Notes: generated from the letters alone by a model not told the origin. 64,000 nt of DNA from JBCCIM01 sp965263205 (GCA_965263205.1 CBDHHF010000005.1:1-64000), one strand, 5' to 3'; counted from the first letter of the stretch, positions 44,452 to 54,022 are shown. A program made the numbers and translations.

Positions 44452-46002
44452 ATGCGTCGCTTCCCATTTTCTTGCGTTATTGCCCTCTTCATTTTCCCCC
44501 TCGCTTGTGCCGCTCCTCAGGCAATTGGCCCCGACACGGCCATAACCGTCGAGCAGGGTACGTTAACAGGTATTGCCGGCGATAACGCCGCCATCACCGT
44601 TTTCAAAGGCATTCCGTTTGCCGCGCCTCCTGTCGACAGCCTCCGCTGGGCGCCACCTCAACCACCCGCTGCATTTATAGACGGCATGTACACAGCAGAC
44701 ACCTTCGGCCCAAGTTGCATGCAAAATGCACCGGAGGATCGCCTCCCCTGGACGATGGAATACCTGATTTCCAACGAAGTCTCAGAGGATTGCCTGACGT
44801 TAAACATTTGGACGCCAGCTAAAGATATAGCAGCCGGCCTCCCCGTGTTTGTCTATTTCCATGGCGGCGGATTTGTTGAAGGCTCCGGCGAAGTACCCCT
44901 CTACAACGGCGAAGCCCTTGCAGCGCAGGGTATCATCGTGGTTACGGTTAATTATCGCCTTGGTATTTTTGGCTTTCTCGCGCATGCTGAGCTAACCGCA
45001 GCGTCTGCCCAAAACGCATCGGGCAATTATGCATTGCTCGACATGGTTGCTTCATTGGAATGGATTCAGCAAAACATTCAAGCGTTTGGTGGCGATCCAA
45101 ACCAGGTGACGATAGCTGGCCAGTCTGCCGGCGCTGAATCCGTGCGCGCCCTGATCGCTTCGCCGCTTACTAAAGGACTTTTTCATGGCGCGATAGAACA
45201 AAGTGCAGTTGGCGCCTACACACCACCGCTTGCAGAAGCAGAGCAAATTGGACAATCTTTGCTGGAAGCACTGGGCGCCAGTTCGATTGCAGAACTGCGA
45301 GCGCTATCTGCCGATTCTCTCCACAGACTCCACGCCCAACGAGCCAACGTCCGGGTCGGCCCCATAGTAGACGGCTTGCTCTTACAAACATCAGCGCTTG
45401 AAGCCTACGAAGCCGGCACCCACAACGATGTGCCAATGCTGAAGGGCTTCACGGCTGATGAGTTTGCCGGCATTTTCTTCAATCCCGAAGAATTGACTGC
45501 AACAGCTTTTTACGCCATGGCAGAGGAAAACTATGGCGCAGCAGCGCTCGACGAATTCAAAGCCCTTTATCCAGCCGATTCAGAAGAAGCCTTGCAGCAC
45601 GCTTTCAGTCTCCAGCAGCAAGATACCTGGGCGCTGCGGATGTATGAACTCGCCCAACTCCGAGCCAACAGCGGGCAGGGCTTGACCTTCAACTATATCC
45701 TTGATCGCGCTACCCCCTGGCCCGAGCATCCCCGCTATAAAGCTTTCCACTCTTCCGAAATCCCGTACGTATTCGCCAACCAACACCTGATCGACAGGCC
45801 GTGGGAGGAAATTGACCGCACACTCGCTGCCCAGATGTCAGCCTATTGGGTGAACTTTGTTACTTCAGGCGATCCAAACGGCGAAGGATTATCAACGTGG
45901 CCGGCATCCACAGACCAATACCTCCGCCTCGACGAAAACATCCGCATGGATGAAATCATAAGTGAACGCAAACGCGCCTTTTATGCCGCTTATGGTGGCT
46001 AG
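44452..46002 (+). CDS. Type-B carboxylesterase, exported
   Basis: 516 residues from ATG 44452 (MRRFPFSCVIALFIFPLACAAP, a signal peptide). The type-B esterase landmarks are present: TVFKGIPFAAPPVDSLRWAPPQPP, EDCLTLNIWTP, oxyanion hole FHGGGFVEG, nucleophile Ser in AGQSAGAESV (usually GESAG, here Gln), the acid in GFTADEFAG and the His in FHSSEIPYVFAN. The enzyme hydrolyses carboxylic esters in the periplasm or outside. The Glu-to-Gln change beside the nucleophile is seen in some active members. Convergent with the DUF5916 gene. Confidence 0.92.
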   Translation: MRRFPFSCVIALFIFPLACAAPQAIGPDTAITVEQGTLTGIAGDNAAITVFKGIPFAAPPVDSLRWAPPQPPAAFIDGMYTADTFGPSCMQNAPEDRLPWTMEYLISNEVSEDCLTLNIWTPAKDIAAGLPVFVYFHGGGFVEGSGEVPLYNGEALAAQGIIVVTVNYRLGIFGFLAHAELTAASAQNASGNYALLDMVASLEWIQQNIQAFGGDPNQVTIAGQSAGAESVRALIASPLTKGLFHGAIEQSAVGAYTPPLAEAEQIGQSLLEALGASSIAELRALSADSLHRLHAQRANVRVGPIVDGLLLQTSALEAYEAGTHNDVPMLKGFTADEFAGIFFNPEELTATAFYAMAEENYGAAALDEFKALYPADSEEALQHAFSLQQQDTWALRMYELAQLRANSGQGLTFNYILDRATPWPEHPRYKAFHSSEIPYVFANQHLIDRPWEEIDRTLAAQMSAYWVNFVTSGDPNGEGLSTWPASTDQYLRLDENIRMDEIISERKRAFYAAYGG

Positions 46003-46009
46003 TAAAGCA

Positions 46010-46074
46010 CCGGGGGTTCGTATTTCCGGGTCTTCAAACAGCAATCGAAAACCCGGAAGCACGAAACCCCGAAA
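46010..46074. repeat. Nested inverted repeat between convergent genes
   Basis: CGGGGGTTCGT pairs with ACGAAACCCCG (one bulge) and inside it TTCCGGGT pairs with ACCCGGAA, around an A-rich loop. It sits between the convergent esterase and DUF5916 genes and may act as a terminator for both. A related GCACGAAA/CCCGAAA sequence style recurs near 53920-53945. Confidence 0.5.
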
Positions 46075-46087
46075 GCACACTATATCA

Positions 46088-48673
46088 TCAATAAAGAAAC
46101 GTGTAATTCAGCTTGATCAGGAATGCGTTTTCCGGGAAGATATCAAAGGTATTGCTGAACTGGTCGTTGAGCGACTGCTCGTAGGGAGAACCAACCCATG
46201 GTGCAAGCGGATTGAGCTCGTTGTCAGCCCGCCGGCCGTGTGTCCATACAAAAAACAGCGACGAACCCGGGCGATACTCCCAGCGCAATACCACATTGGA
46301 TTGCAAACTGCTGAACGAGAACTCATCGCGTTTCGGGAAGGCATCGAAGTCTGCCAGGTTGTCGCGATCCTGTTGAATCTGAAAATCTTCATACCGCCCC
46401 CTTGCTGCGAACAACTGGCTGTATAGCTGAATAGAAAGCTGTGGCGTCAACGTTACGGTACCACGCAAGGTGAAATCCATAGAGCGCGTGTCCCTCGCCC
46501 CAAAAACTGAAGCAAAGTACACATCAGTATCAAACGGTGTCAGTGGCGCAAGAATTTCTTCGAGTGCTTCGCCATTTTCAATCGGCACATAGTCTGATAC
46601 CCCCAGTTCATCTGGCGCATCGCTTTCCAGTCCGATCAACCAGCCATCACCGAGCCGGCGGAATGACTCGTTGCCAGACCATGCAACAACGCTCTGCTCC
46701 CACTCCCCTGCAATTTCGCCTTCCAATGAGAACCGTGCACCGGCGTTCCAGCGCCCTTCCATTACCACTTGAGAAATCGTACCACCATTATCAAGAAAAG
46801 ACATGGCTACAGCTGGCTCAATCTGCCAGTTACGGCGCGCGTCCGTTTCAAAATCAACTTCAAAGCCTACACCTGCGGGTTGCGCCCAGGGCAATAAGCC
46901 ACGGGTCTCAAACTGGTTGTATCCACCGAAGATGTCATCTAATTCAAAATCTAAACCGATCGTCTGAAAACCCTTCAGCGTCCAACGTGACCCAAAACTC
47001 AATCGCTGACCAAGGCCAATGCCTTCATCATACGTATACCTTTGCGCTCCATAAAGTCGGAACCCTGCACGCAGGAAGGGTCCAAAAGGCTGTCCACCGT
47101 TGATTTCGTGCTCCCAGCGCGAGGTGAACGCGATATAATTATTCTCGCGAAGCTGGCCCAGATCGTTTGGGTTAAAGCTATCGCTGTAAAGATCTACGCT
47201 CGCCGACCCGTTCCAGGCGCCTTGCCTTTTACGGCCTTCGATGCTGGCAGCATATCCATTTTCACTGCCGATAAATGCGTTATCCCAGTTTCTTCTCGTC
47301 GTCGCCAGAAAACCTTCAATACCATACTGATTGTCTCGCAAGCGAAGATCCCAATCAGCGCCGGCCACAAATGTATTCAGGCCCCCATCGTCCAGGTTGG
47401 TCCCGTTAAAGAACGTCCCGATGGCCCCAACGCTGGAATAGGTACCTATCTGCTGCCGCAAACGGGCAACGCCAAATCCGCGAGTAGGGTCAAAGTCGCT
47501 GCCCGTTGCAGCGCCAAGCACCCCAAACGACAAACCAGAGCCTGTACGACCGGAAAGTTTCGTGGCACCAATAATCGGCGCATCTGCACCGATGCGGCGC
47601 GTGTACAGCAAACCACCGCGACCTACATCAAATTCGTAGATATTGATTCCTTCTACAAAGAAAGGCCGGCGCTCTTCAAAGAAGTTCTCAAAAGCCGTCA
47701 GGTTGAGCACAGCCGGATCTGCATCAACCTGACCAAAATCCGGGTTGATGGTCGCGTCCAGCGTAATGTTTGGTCCGAGTCCAATTTTAAGGTCTCCCCC
47801 AACATCAAACGTACTACTGCTTGCGGTTTTACCGCTCACATTTTCGTCTTCTTCCGTGAATACACCGGTTACCGTATACGGCGAGACCTGGATATTGCGG
47901 CGTGGTTTTACGTTTTGGATTCCTTCGAGGGCGCCAAACTGCGCAATCAGGTTATCGCGTTCGATACGCGGTACGTACGGCCACTCGGTCTGCTCACCAA
48001 GCCGTGGATTGCGGCGCGTAAAGTGGATGCCCCAGGTTTGGATTGGCGTGTCAGCAAAGCGAAGCATGCTGTAGGGGATGCGCGCTTCAACGCTCCATCC
48101 ATCACCCGTTGCCTTCACGTCAGAATACCAGATGGCGTCCCACGAAGGATCCATGCCCCGCGGTGCATTGCTGCCACCACCGCCTGGTCCCGGACCGCCC
48201 CCGGTCGACTGGATGGCATCAAACTGTACGCCGGCTGCATTTACGCCAAATACATACGCTGTGCGTTTTTCGAAATACGCATCGATCGCTACAAGAAACC
48301 AGTCAGCCCGGTTATAGTCATCGCGCCGGCCCAGCGTTTTCTCGATCAGTTGGGGCTCATCATCATAAAGCATGGCACCAACGTAGAGGCTGTTTTGCCC
48401 GTACAACACGCGGACTTCCGTTTTCTGAGAAGCATCCGCACCATCAACAGGCTCAAATTGCCGAAAACCGCTGATGGGTATTGCTGACTGCCAGGCTTCT
48501 TCATCCAAAAATCCATCGAGCGCAATATCTGCAGAGACCGCCTGCGCCTGCATCCGGTCTTGTATTTCAGGTAGCGCGTCTTCACGCGACTGTCCTACTA
48601 CACCGTCCACTGTTGGCAGGACACAAAACAGCAACAACGCAAAGGCAATTAATCGTTTACTACGGGCGAGCAT
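46088..48673 (-). CDS. DUF5916 outer-membrane protein with family-9-like carbohydrate-binding domain
   Basis: 861 residues from ATG 48673 (MLARSKRLIAFALLLFCVLPTVDG, signal peptide). An N-terminal CBM9-like domain (about 40-215; ALDGFLDEEAWQSAIPISGFRQFEPVDG, LYVGAMLYDDEP, GWSVEARIPYSMLRF) is followed by DUF5916 (WGIHFTRRNPRLGEQTEWPYVPR, ATINPDFGQVDADPAVLNLTAFENFFEERRPFFVEG). The rest is alternating beta strands ending in FLIKLNYTFLY, the terminal aromatic of an outer-membrane barrel. The family is common in this phylum and of unknown function. A Gly-rich GGGPGPGGGGS loop lies at about 165. Confidence 0.92.
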   Translation of the reverse strand: MLARSKRLIAFALLLFCVLPTVDGVVGQSREDALPEIQDRMQAQAVSADIALDGFLDEEAWQSAIPISGFRQFEPVDGADASQKTEVRVLYGQNSLYVGAMLYDDEPQLIEKTLGRRDDYNRADWFLVAIDAYFEKRTAYVFGVNAAGVQFDAIQSTGGGPGPGGGGSNAPRGMDPSWDAIWYSDVKATGDGWSVEARIPYSMLRFADTPIQTWGIHFTRRNPRLGEQTEWPYVPRIERDNLIAQFGALEGIQNVKPRRNIQVSPYTVTGVFTEEDENVSGKTASSSTFDVGGDLKIGLGPNITLDATINPDFGQVDADPAVLNLTAFENFFEERRPFFVEGINIYEFDVGRGGLLYTRRIGADAPIIGATKLSGRTGSGLSFGVLGAATGSDFDPTRGFGVARLRQQIGTYSSVGAIGTFFNGTNLDDGGLNTFVAGADWDLRLRDNQYGIEGFLATTRRNWDNAFIGSENGYAASIEGRKRQGAWNGSASVDLYSDSFNPNDLGQLRENNYIAFTSRWEHEINGGQPFGPFLRAGFRLYGAQRYTYDEGIGLGQRLSFGSRWTLKGFQTIGLDFELDDIFGGYNQFETRGLLPWAQPAGVGFEVDFETDARRNWQIEPAVAMSFLDNGGTISQVVMEGRWNAGARFSLEGEIAGEWEQSVVAWSGNESFRRLGDGWLIGLESDAPDELGVSDYVPIENGEALEEILAPLTPFDTDVYFASVFGARDTRSMDFTLRGTVTLTPQLSIQLYSQLFAARGRYEDFQIQQDRDNLADFDAFPKRDEFSFSSLQSNVVLRWEYRPGSSLFFVWTHGRRADNELNPLAPWVGSPYEQSLNDQFSNTFDIFPENAFLIKLNYTFLY

Positions 48674-48990
48674 AGCCAGCACTTTATCTTTTATTGTTCC
48701 ATAAGTAGCGGTGCAAACAGGGCATATCAACCTCTTCACATTAACGCTCTGCTGCACCTCGCATCCAATAACGATAACGCCTAATCCACGTGTTGTTAAA
48801 AATTGTAAATAAAAATTAAATCAGCATTAAAAAATGCGCCTTTAAACCTGTAACAATGTGCATTCCGGGGGGAATACGGGTAAGTTGTAATGATTACGTT
48901 AAATGAGAAACAAATCAATTCGTACCCAATTCTCCATAAGACACGGACTATTGGGTATTGCCAAACACTCCTCACCTATTTTCCAATTCA
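48674..48990. promoter_or_regulatory. Divergent promoter region
   Basis: 317 bases between the divergent DUF5916 and lipoprotein genes must hold both promoters. It is AT-rich around 48800-48835; GGGGGGAA near 48869 is the only homopolymer-like feature. No defined motif and no gene were recognised. Confidence 0.35.
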
Positions 48991-49932
48991 ATGAAAGCTT
49001 TTCGTCTGCCCCTTCAACTGCTGGTTGGTGCCTGTCTCTTCACCGCGTGTACAGGAGAACAACCGGACACCACTTCGTCTGCCGTGCCGGCGGTTAACGT
49101 TGCATCCAATCCTTCCACAGCTAATGATGAGTTTGGTGATTACTGGTATCAAGGGGAAGCAGAATTAACAAGCTACAGCCTGGAGCAATCCCGGTACGGC
49201 GAAACGCGCGAGGGCACTGCCGTGCTGATTTTTGTGACGGAAGACTTCTCAAAATCGAAACAGGTAAAACTCGACAACCCATCGCGCGCCGGCGATGACA
49301 AAATCAGCGTACTCAAACTCAACGCCACGCGCAATTTCACAACGGGCATCTACCCCTATTCGATGATGTCCTCTGTATTTACGCCCATTCCAGGGAGCGA
49401 ATTTCCGCGCACGCTCAAGGTGGCTACTTCGTCGCAGGAATGGTGCGGACACACCTTTACCCAGATTAATCGAGATGGCAACAAATACCATATTGAAGGC
49501 CGGTCATACTTCGAAAGCGAAGGCGACCAGGATGTTAAACTCGATGCGGTTATGCTGGAAGATGAGGTATGGAATGCCATCCGCCTCGATCCCGACCGCT
49601 TGCCAACCGGCAAGTTTAAAATGATTCCCGGCACCATGATTCAGCGGCTCGATCATATGGATTTTGAGATACTGGATGCGGAAGCCGCGCTGGAAGAAGC
49701 CGGCGACAATATGATGCAGTACGTCATCGAGTATCCCGTCATTCAAAACACGCTGCGCATCACGTTCACCAAAGATTTCCCGCATGAAATTGAAGGGTGG
49801 GAAGAAACCCGCATGGTGCTCTCTGGTCCCCGTACCACAAAAGCAACCCGCAAAGAACGGATGATGCTGGCCTATTGGAATCACAACAGCAATGCGGATC
49901 TTCCGCTGCGCGCCGAACTCGGCCTTGAATAG
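48991..49932 (+). CDS. Conserved lipoprotein (often labelled 'septum formation inhibitor Maf')
   Basis: 313 residues from ATG 48991. A lipobox (LFTAC, Cys about 20) precedes a linker and a domain that begins DYWYQGEAELTSYSLEQSRYGETREGTAVLIFVTEDFSKSKQVKLDNPS and continues SVLKLNATRNFTTGIYPYSMMSSVFTPI. This family is frequent in Bacteroidota-like genomes and often carries the label Maf, but it lacks the short nucleotide-pyrophosphatase fold of true Maf and is a lipoprotein twice that protein's usual length. Function unknown. The dienelactone hydrolase gene follows 36 bases later, so they are probably in one operon. Confidence 0.82.
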   Translation: MKAFRLPLQLLVGACLFTACTGEQPDTTSSAVPAVNVASNPSTANDEFGDYWYQGEAELTSYSLEQSRYGETREGTAVLIFVTEDFSKSKQVKLDNPSRAGDDKISVLKLNATRNFTTGIYPYSMMSSVFTPIPGSEFPRTLKVATSSQEWCGHTFTQINRDGNKYHIEGRSYFESEGDQDVKLDAVMLEDEVWNAIRLDPDRLPTGKFKMIPGTMIQRLDHMDFEILDAEAALEEAGDNMMQYVIEYPVIQNTLRITFTKDFPHEIEGWEETRMVLSGPRTTKATRKERMMLAYWNHNSNADLPLRAELGLE

Positions 49933-49968
49933 CCGGCACAAGCTCCCCCAACCTCGCCACCTTGAATC

Positions 49969-50859
49969 ATGAGCAAGATCTCAAAAAACGACATCACCCA
50001 GGAAGTCTACGACCTCTTCGACAAGTACGTACACGGCAACATGGACCGCCGGACGTTCCTCGAAAGGGTTTCACAGTATGCCGTGGGTGGCCTCACAGCC
50101 ACTGCTATCCTCGACTTCTTGTCGCCCAAGTATGCCACAGCTCAGCAAGTACGGGCCGGTGATACGCGGCTCGATGACAGCTATATTGAATACAACTCCC
50201 CCAAAGGTGGCGGTACCATTCGCGGGCTGCTTTCTATGCCGGCAGGTAACGAAACGAAGCTACCGGGTGTCGTGGTTGTGCATGAAAACAGAGGGTTAAA
50301 CCCACATATTGAGGATGTTTGCCGGCGCGCTGGCCTTGCCAACTTTGTTGCACTCGCTCCTGACGCCCTGTGGCCCCTTGGCGGCTACCCCGGCACCGAC
50401 GACGAAGGACGCGTGCTGCAGCGCGAACGGGACCGTGGCGAAATGCTTGAAGACTTTATCGCTGCCTTCGACTACCTCAAAAGCCACCCGGTTTGCAGCG
50501 GCCAGGTAGGTGTGGTCGGCTTTTGCTTTGGTGGTTGGATTTCCAACATGATGGCAGCGCGCGTGCCAGATTTGAAAGCAGCGGTGCCGTTTTACGGCGG
50601 GCAGGCACCTGCGGAAGAAGTACCCAATATCAACGCCCCCCTCCTCCTCCATTTTGCAGAGAACGATGCACGGGTGAATGCCGGATGGCCAGCGTACGAA
50701 GAAGCCTTAAAAGCGCACAACAAAACGTACACGGCACACATGTACCCCGCCGTGAATCACGGCTTCCACAACGATACCACGCCGCGCTACGATGAGCCAG
50801 CAGCGAAACTCGCCTGGGAACGCACCATCGCCTTCTTTAATGAGCACCTGAGTGCCTGA
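49969..50859 (+). CDS. Dienelactone hydrolase family protein
   Basis: 296 residues. An N-terminal segment RRTFLERVSQYAVGGLTATAILDFL looks like a twin-arginine-type or anchor signal. The catalytic domain has Cys nucleophile in VGFCFGGW, the Asp in ENDARVNAG and the His in NHGFHND, the dienelactone hydrolase triad, and the fold start VVVVHENRGLNPHIEDVCRRAG. It probably hydrolyses a lactone or ester outside the cytoplasm. The stop at 50857-50859 is one base away from the DsbD ATG, so both are translated together. Confidence 0.9.
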   Translation: MSKISKNDITQEVYDLFDKYVHGNMDRRTFLERVSQYAVGGLTATAILDFLSPKYATAQQVRAGDTRLDDSYIEYNSPKGGGTIRGLLSMPAGNETKLPGVVVVHENRGLNPHIEDVCRRAGLANFVALAPDALWPLGGYPGTDDEGRVLQRERDRGEMLEDFIAAFDYLKSHPVCSGQVGVVGFCFGGWISNMMAARVPDLKAAVPFYGGQAPAEEVPNINAPLLLHFAENDARVNAGWPAYEEALKAHNKTYTAHMYPAVNHGFHNDTTPRYDEPAAKLAWERTIAFFNEHLSA

Positions 50860-50860
50860 C

Positions 50861-53023
50861 ATGCGGTTGACGTTACGCTACATATGGCTCCTGCTGGCCT
50901 TGATGCCGCTCAGCGCCTTTGCGCAGGAGGAAGAGGATACCAGTCCTTACAGCAGTGCCGTCCTGATTGCTGAGCAAGATGCCATTCAGCCGGGCGTACC
51001 CTTTACGCTCGGCCTGCACATGCGTATGGATCCCGGCTGGCACAGCTACTGGCAAAACCCTGGCGACTCCGGGGAGGCGACAGAGATTGAATGGGCGCTG
51101 CCGGCCGGCTTCACAACTGGTCCGATGCAGTGGCCTTTTCCGGAAAGCATTGACGTCCCGCCTCTGCGATCGTACGGGTATTCAGATGAAGTCTTGTTGA
51201 TGACCGAAATCACCCCACCGGCAGACGTGCAACCGGGGACCTCCGTTGAACTCTCCGGCATCGCATACTGGCTGATTTGTGAAGAGATTTGTTTGCCGGC
51301 TGAAGAAGCTATTTCGCTCACATTGCCTGTCCGCGAAGCAGCTGATGACGTTGCAGCTAATGCCAGTCATTTTGAGGAGGCTCATGCCAACTTGCCAGTA
51401 AAAGACTTCAACTGGTTCGTTGCCGCAACACGCAATACGGGCAGCTACGTGCTGCAAATCACACCACCGGGTACGTTTACAGACAGTCTCGAAGCACTCT
51501 ACTTTTTTTCAGCTGAAAATACAGCCATCGAACACGCAGCTCCTCAGCCGCTCACACGAAACGGTGATACGTATTTGCTGGCCATGCAGCAGTCGGAATA
51601 TGCCACGGGACCTGCCAACAGATTGCAAGGTGTTCTCGTTGCAGATGCACAGGCATTTGGTGCAGGCGCTCGGGCACTTGCTGTAGATGTGCTGGTTCAG
51701 GATGCCCGTGACATCGCTGCCGGCATACCTGAAGGTACAACACCCGATGGCTCATCAAACCAATCATTACTCGGCTGGCTGGCACTTGCTCTGGGTGGTG
51801 GCTTGTTACTCAACTTGATGCCGTGTGTCTTCCCCATTCTGTCACTCAAAGTGTTGGGGTTTGCTGAGCAGTCAGAAGCAGCGGCGTCCAGCATCCGCAA
51901 ACAAGGCTGGTGGTTTGGCCTCGGTGTACTGGTTTCTTTCTGGATCTTAGCCGGCTTGCTGCTTGGACTCCGCGCTGCCGGCAGTCAGATTGGCTGGGGC
52001 TTCCAGTTGCAATCACCCCTCTTTGTTGCTGCCATGGCCTCGCTGTTTTTTGTGATTGGTCTCAACCTGATGGGTGTGTTTGAAATTGGCCTGTTTACGT
52101 CGCGTATTGGCGCAAAAGCACATGGTGAAAGCGGACAACGGGCCTTTATGGACGGTGTGCTTGCCACATTAGTCGCCACACCTTGCACCGCACCGTTCAT
52201 GGGCGCAGCGCTGGGTGCTGCCATTGTGCTCCCCACAGCGCAGGCGCTGTTGATTTTCACTGCGCTGGGCGCCGGCATGGCTCTGCCCTACGTATTGCTC
52301 GCCAATATGCCGGCCCTCGTCCACAAACTCCCCAAACCGGGTGCATGGATGGAGACGCTCAAACAGGTCCTCGCTTTCCCCATGCTTGCAACAACCATTT
52401 GGCTTGTCTGGGTGTTTGGCAATCAGACCAGCGTAGACGGTGCCGCGTTGCTATTGCTTGGTATGTTGCTGATTGGCGCGGCCTGCTGGATTCTCGGCCG
52501 GTGGCCGGCTATTCAGATTTCTACGGCTACGCGGCTTACTTCCAGAGCCATTGCGATTGCGCTGGCTGTCCTCGCTTTCACCAGTGTGTATGCCGGCACA
52601 CAGTTTTTGCCGGCCGCTGGTGCAGCAACGGGTGCTTCATCTAACGCTACATCGGACTCCGTTTGGCAGCCTTTCTCACAGGCGCGGGTAGACGCCCTGC
52701 AAGCTGCCGGCACACCAGTCTTTATCGATTTCACGGCTACCTGGTGCATCACGTGCCAGGTGAACAAACGCACTACGTTAAACAATAAGCCGGTACTCGA
52801 CGCGTTTGCACAAAAAGGGGTGACGCTCTTCCAGGCTGACTGGACAAATGAAGATCCTGAAATCACGGCGGCACTGGAAAAACATGGTCGCAGCGGCGTC
52901 CCCATGTACGTACTGGACGCAGGTGACGGATCATCCCCGATACTCTTGCCCGAAATTTTAACCGAATCTATTGTACTCGAGGCACTGGCCAATCTGCCCA
53001 ATGCTACTAACGAATCTGACTAA
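50861..53023 (+). CDS. dsbD: DsbD/ScsB-type thiol:disulfide interchange protein
   Basis: 720 residues; ATG 50861 follows the preceding stop by one base. A signal peptide (to AFAQ) leads to an N-terminal periplasmic domain with the redox pair CEEIC (about 141-145, YWLICEEICLPAEE). A CcdA-type membrane core of eight helices has the two membrane cysteines in LMPCVFPILSLKVLGFAEQ and ATPCTAPFMGAALG. The C-terminal thioredoxin domain has WCITC (IDFTATWCITCQVNKR). It carries electrons from cytoplasmic thioredoxin to periplasmic partners. The redoxin gene about 190 bases downstream is a candidate acceptor. Confidence 0.94.
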   Translation: MRLTLRYIWLLLALMPLSAFAQEEEDTSPYSSAVLIAEQDAIQPGVPFTLGLHMRMDPGWHSYWQNPGDSGEATEIEWALPAGFTTGPMQWPFPESIDVPPLRSYGYSDEVLLMTEITPPADVQPGTSVELSGIAYWLICEEICLPAEEAISLTLPVREAADDVAANASHFEEAHANLPVKDFNWFVAATRNTGSYVLQITPPGTFTDSLEALYFFSAENTAIEHAAPQPLTRNGDTYLLAMQQSEYATGPANRLQGVLVADAQAFGAGARALAVDVLVQDARDIAAGIPEGTTPDGSSNQSLLGWLALALGGGLLLNLMPCVFPILSLKVLGFAEQSEAAASSIRKQGWWFGLGVLVSFWILAGLLLGLRAAGSQIGWGFQLQSPLFVAAMASLFFVIGLNLMGVFEIGLFTSRIGAKAHGESGQRAFMDGVLATLVATPCTAPFMGAALGAAIVLPTAQALLIFTALGAGMALPYVLLANMPALVHKLPKPGAWMETLKQVLAFPMLATTIWLVWVFGNQTSVDGAALLLLGMLLIGAACWILGRWPAIQISTATRLTSRAIAIALAVLAFTSVYAGTQFLPAAGAATGASSNATSDSVWQPFSQARVDALQAAGTPVFIDFTATWCITCQVNKRTTLNNKPVLDAFAQKGVTLFQADWTNEDPEITAALEKHGRSGVPMYVLDAGDGSSPILLPEILTESIVLEALANLPNATNESD

Positions 53024-53025
53024 AT

Positions 53026-53098
53026 GCAAACACATAAATCTTCCAAGATTTATGTGTTTGCTGTTGCAGGTTGCAAGTTAAAGGTTGAAAGTTTTTTG
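53026..53098 (+). repeat. Hairpin plus GGTTGAAAG tail, copy d
   Basis: The arms at 53026-53042 and 53045-53061 (GCAAACACATAAATCTT and its complement) pair perfectly over 17 bases with a two-base loop. They are followed by GTTGCAGGTTGCAAGTTAAAGG and a T-run. The hairpin begins three bases after the dsbD stop codon, so it may also end that transcript. It is a homologue of copy c at 2951. Confidence 0.8.
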
Positions 53099-53214
53099 CC
53101 TCAAGCAACTAATTTGCCTTGTAGACTCAAGCACAACGCTGAAATCTAATTGTTCATACTTCGCTGAAAAGCTAACACTGCAGACCAACCAATTAATCAA
53201 CATAAAAGACCAAC

Positions 53215-53865
53215 ATGAAATCCAACGCTCAGATATTACCTATTGCACTGTTTGTCATGGTGGCCGTCCTCTTTACCGGCTTCATCATGCCCCGCCTCAA
53301 TGATTCAACGGCATTAGCTGCTGACGACGCAGTTGTTGGCCAGGCTGCCCCAGGCTTTACCCTCCCTGGCACCGATACGGAGTCGTACGCGCTTTCAGAC
53401 TTTGAAGGGAAGTTTGTAGTACTTGAATGGCTGAATTTCGGCTGCCCATACGTGAAGCGCCACTACAACTCAGGCAATATGCCAGAACTACAGCAAGAAC
53501 TGATCGATCAAGATGTGGTTTGGCTCTCCATTGTATCCTCTGCCCCGGGTAAGCAGGGCTACTACGAGGCAGCTGACATGAACATGCAGAACGAAAAATT
53601 TGGCGGCCAGCAAACTGCGATCCTGCTCGACCCCGATGGTGACGTAGGTCGCCTGTACGGCGCCAAAACAACGCCGCATATGTACATTATCAATCCGGAA
53701 GGCACGCTGATTTATAAAGGGGGCATCGACGACAAACCACGCGCACGCGAAAATGAAACCAAAACGGCCAACAACTACGTACGCGCGGCACTGGCTGAAG
53801 CCATGAGTGGCCAGGAAGTTTCTGTGTCTACCTCGCGTCCCTACGGGTGCTCGGTGAAGTATTAG
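53215..53865 (+). CDS. Membrane-anchored AhpC/TSA-type redoxin
   Basis: 216 residues. An N-terminal helix (about 7-25) anchors a peroxiredoxin/thioredoxin-like domain: GQAAPGFTLPGTDTESYALSDFEGKFVVLEWLNFGCPYVKRHY, then TAILLDPDGDVGRLYGAKTTPHMYIINPEGTLIYKGGIDD. The single active-site Cys is in FGCPYVKRHYNSGNM; a second Cys is near the C-terminus (RPYGCSVKY) and could act as resolving residue. It is probably a periplasmic thiol peroxidase or reductase, served by the DsbD encoded upstream (inference). Confidence 0.9.
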   Translation: MKSNAQILPIALFVMVAVLFTGFIMPRLNDSTALAADDAVVGQAAPGFTLPGTDTESYALSDFEGKFVVLEWLNFGCPYVKRHYNSGNMPELQQELIDQDVVWLSIVSSAPGKQGYYEAADMNMQNEKFGGQQTAILLDPDGDVGRLYGAKTTPHMYIINPEGTLIYKGGIDDKPRARENETKTANNYVRAALAEAMSGQEVSVSTSRPYGCSVKY

Positions 53866-53961
53866 GAGTTTGGAGTGAGGAGAGAAGAGTGAGGAGTGTT
53901 GTGGGGTGATACTGGATCCCGTAAACCCGAGAACACGAAAGAACGCATAAATCGGTATATT
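53866..53961. other. Degenerate GAGTGAGGAG tract
   Basis: GGAGTTTGGAGTGAGGAG, AGAAGAGTGAGGAGTG and then CCCGAGAACACGAAAGAACG are short-period degenerate repeats of a kind seen elsewhere in the window (GGTTGAAGG, CACGAAACCCCGAAAGCAC). No gene is present. Confidence 0.4.
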
Positions 53962-53997
53962 AAACCGCCGGCCTCCCCTACAGCCGGCGGTTTTTTT
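53962..53997 (+). terminator. Rho-independent terminator after redoxin gene
   Basis: AAACCGCCGGC (53962-53972) pairs perfectly with GCCGGCGGTTT (53983-53993) and is followed by TTTT. Confidence 0.88.
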
Positions 53998-54022
53998 ATT
54001 AACTCACCAATCCCCTACCACC

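Noticed and set aside
47042..48487. Long open frame (481 codons) on the plus strand
   Set aside because: It lies wholly antisense to the DUF5916 gene, whose minus-strand protein is strongly family-like. The antisense translation has no domain, odd composition (many Arg, Cys, Lys) and no start context.
48991..49932. Reading the lipoprotein as true Maf nucleotide pyrophosphatase
   Set aside because: The Maf label appears on this family in databases, but a lipobox, size and sequence do not fit the Maf fold.
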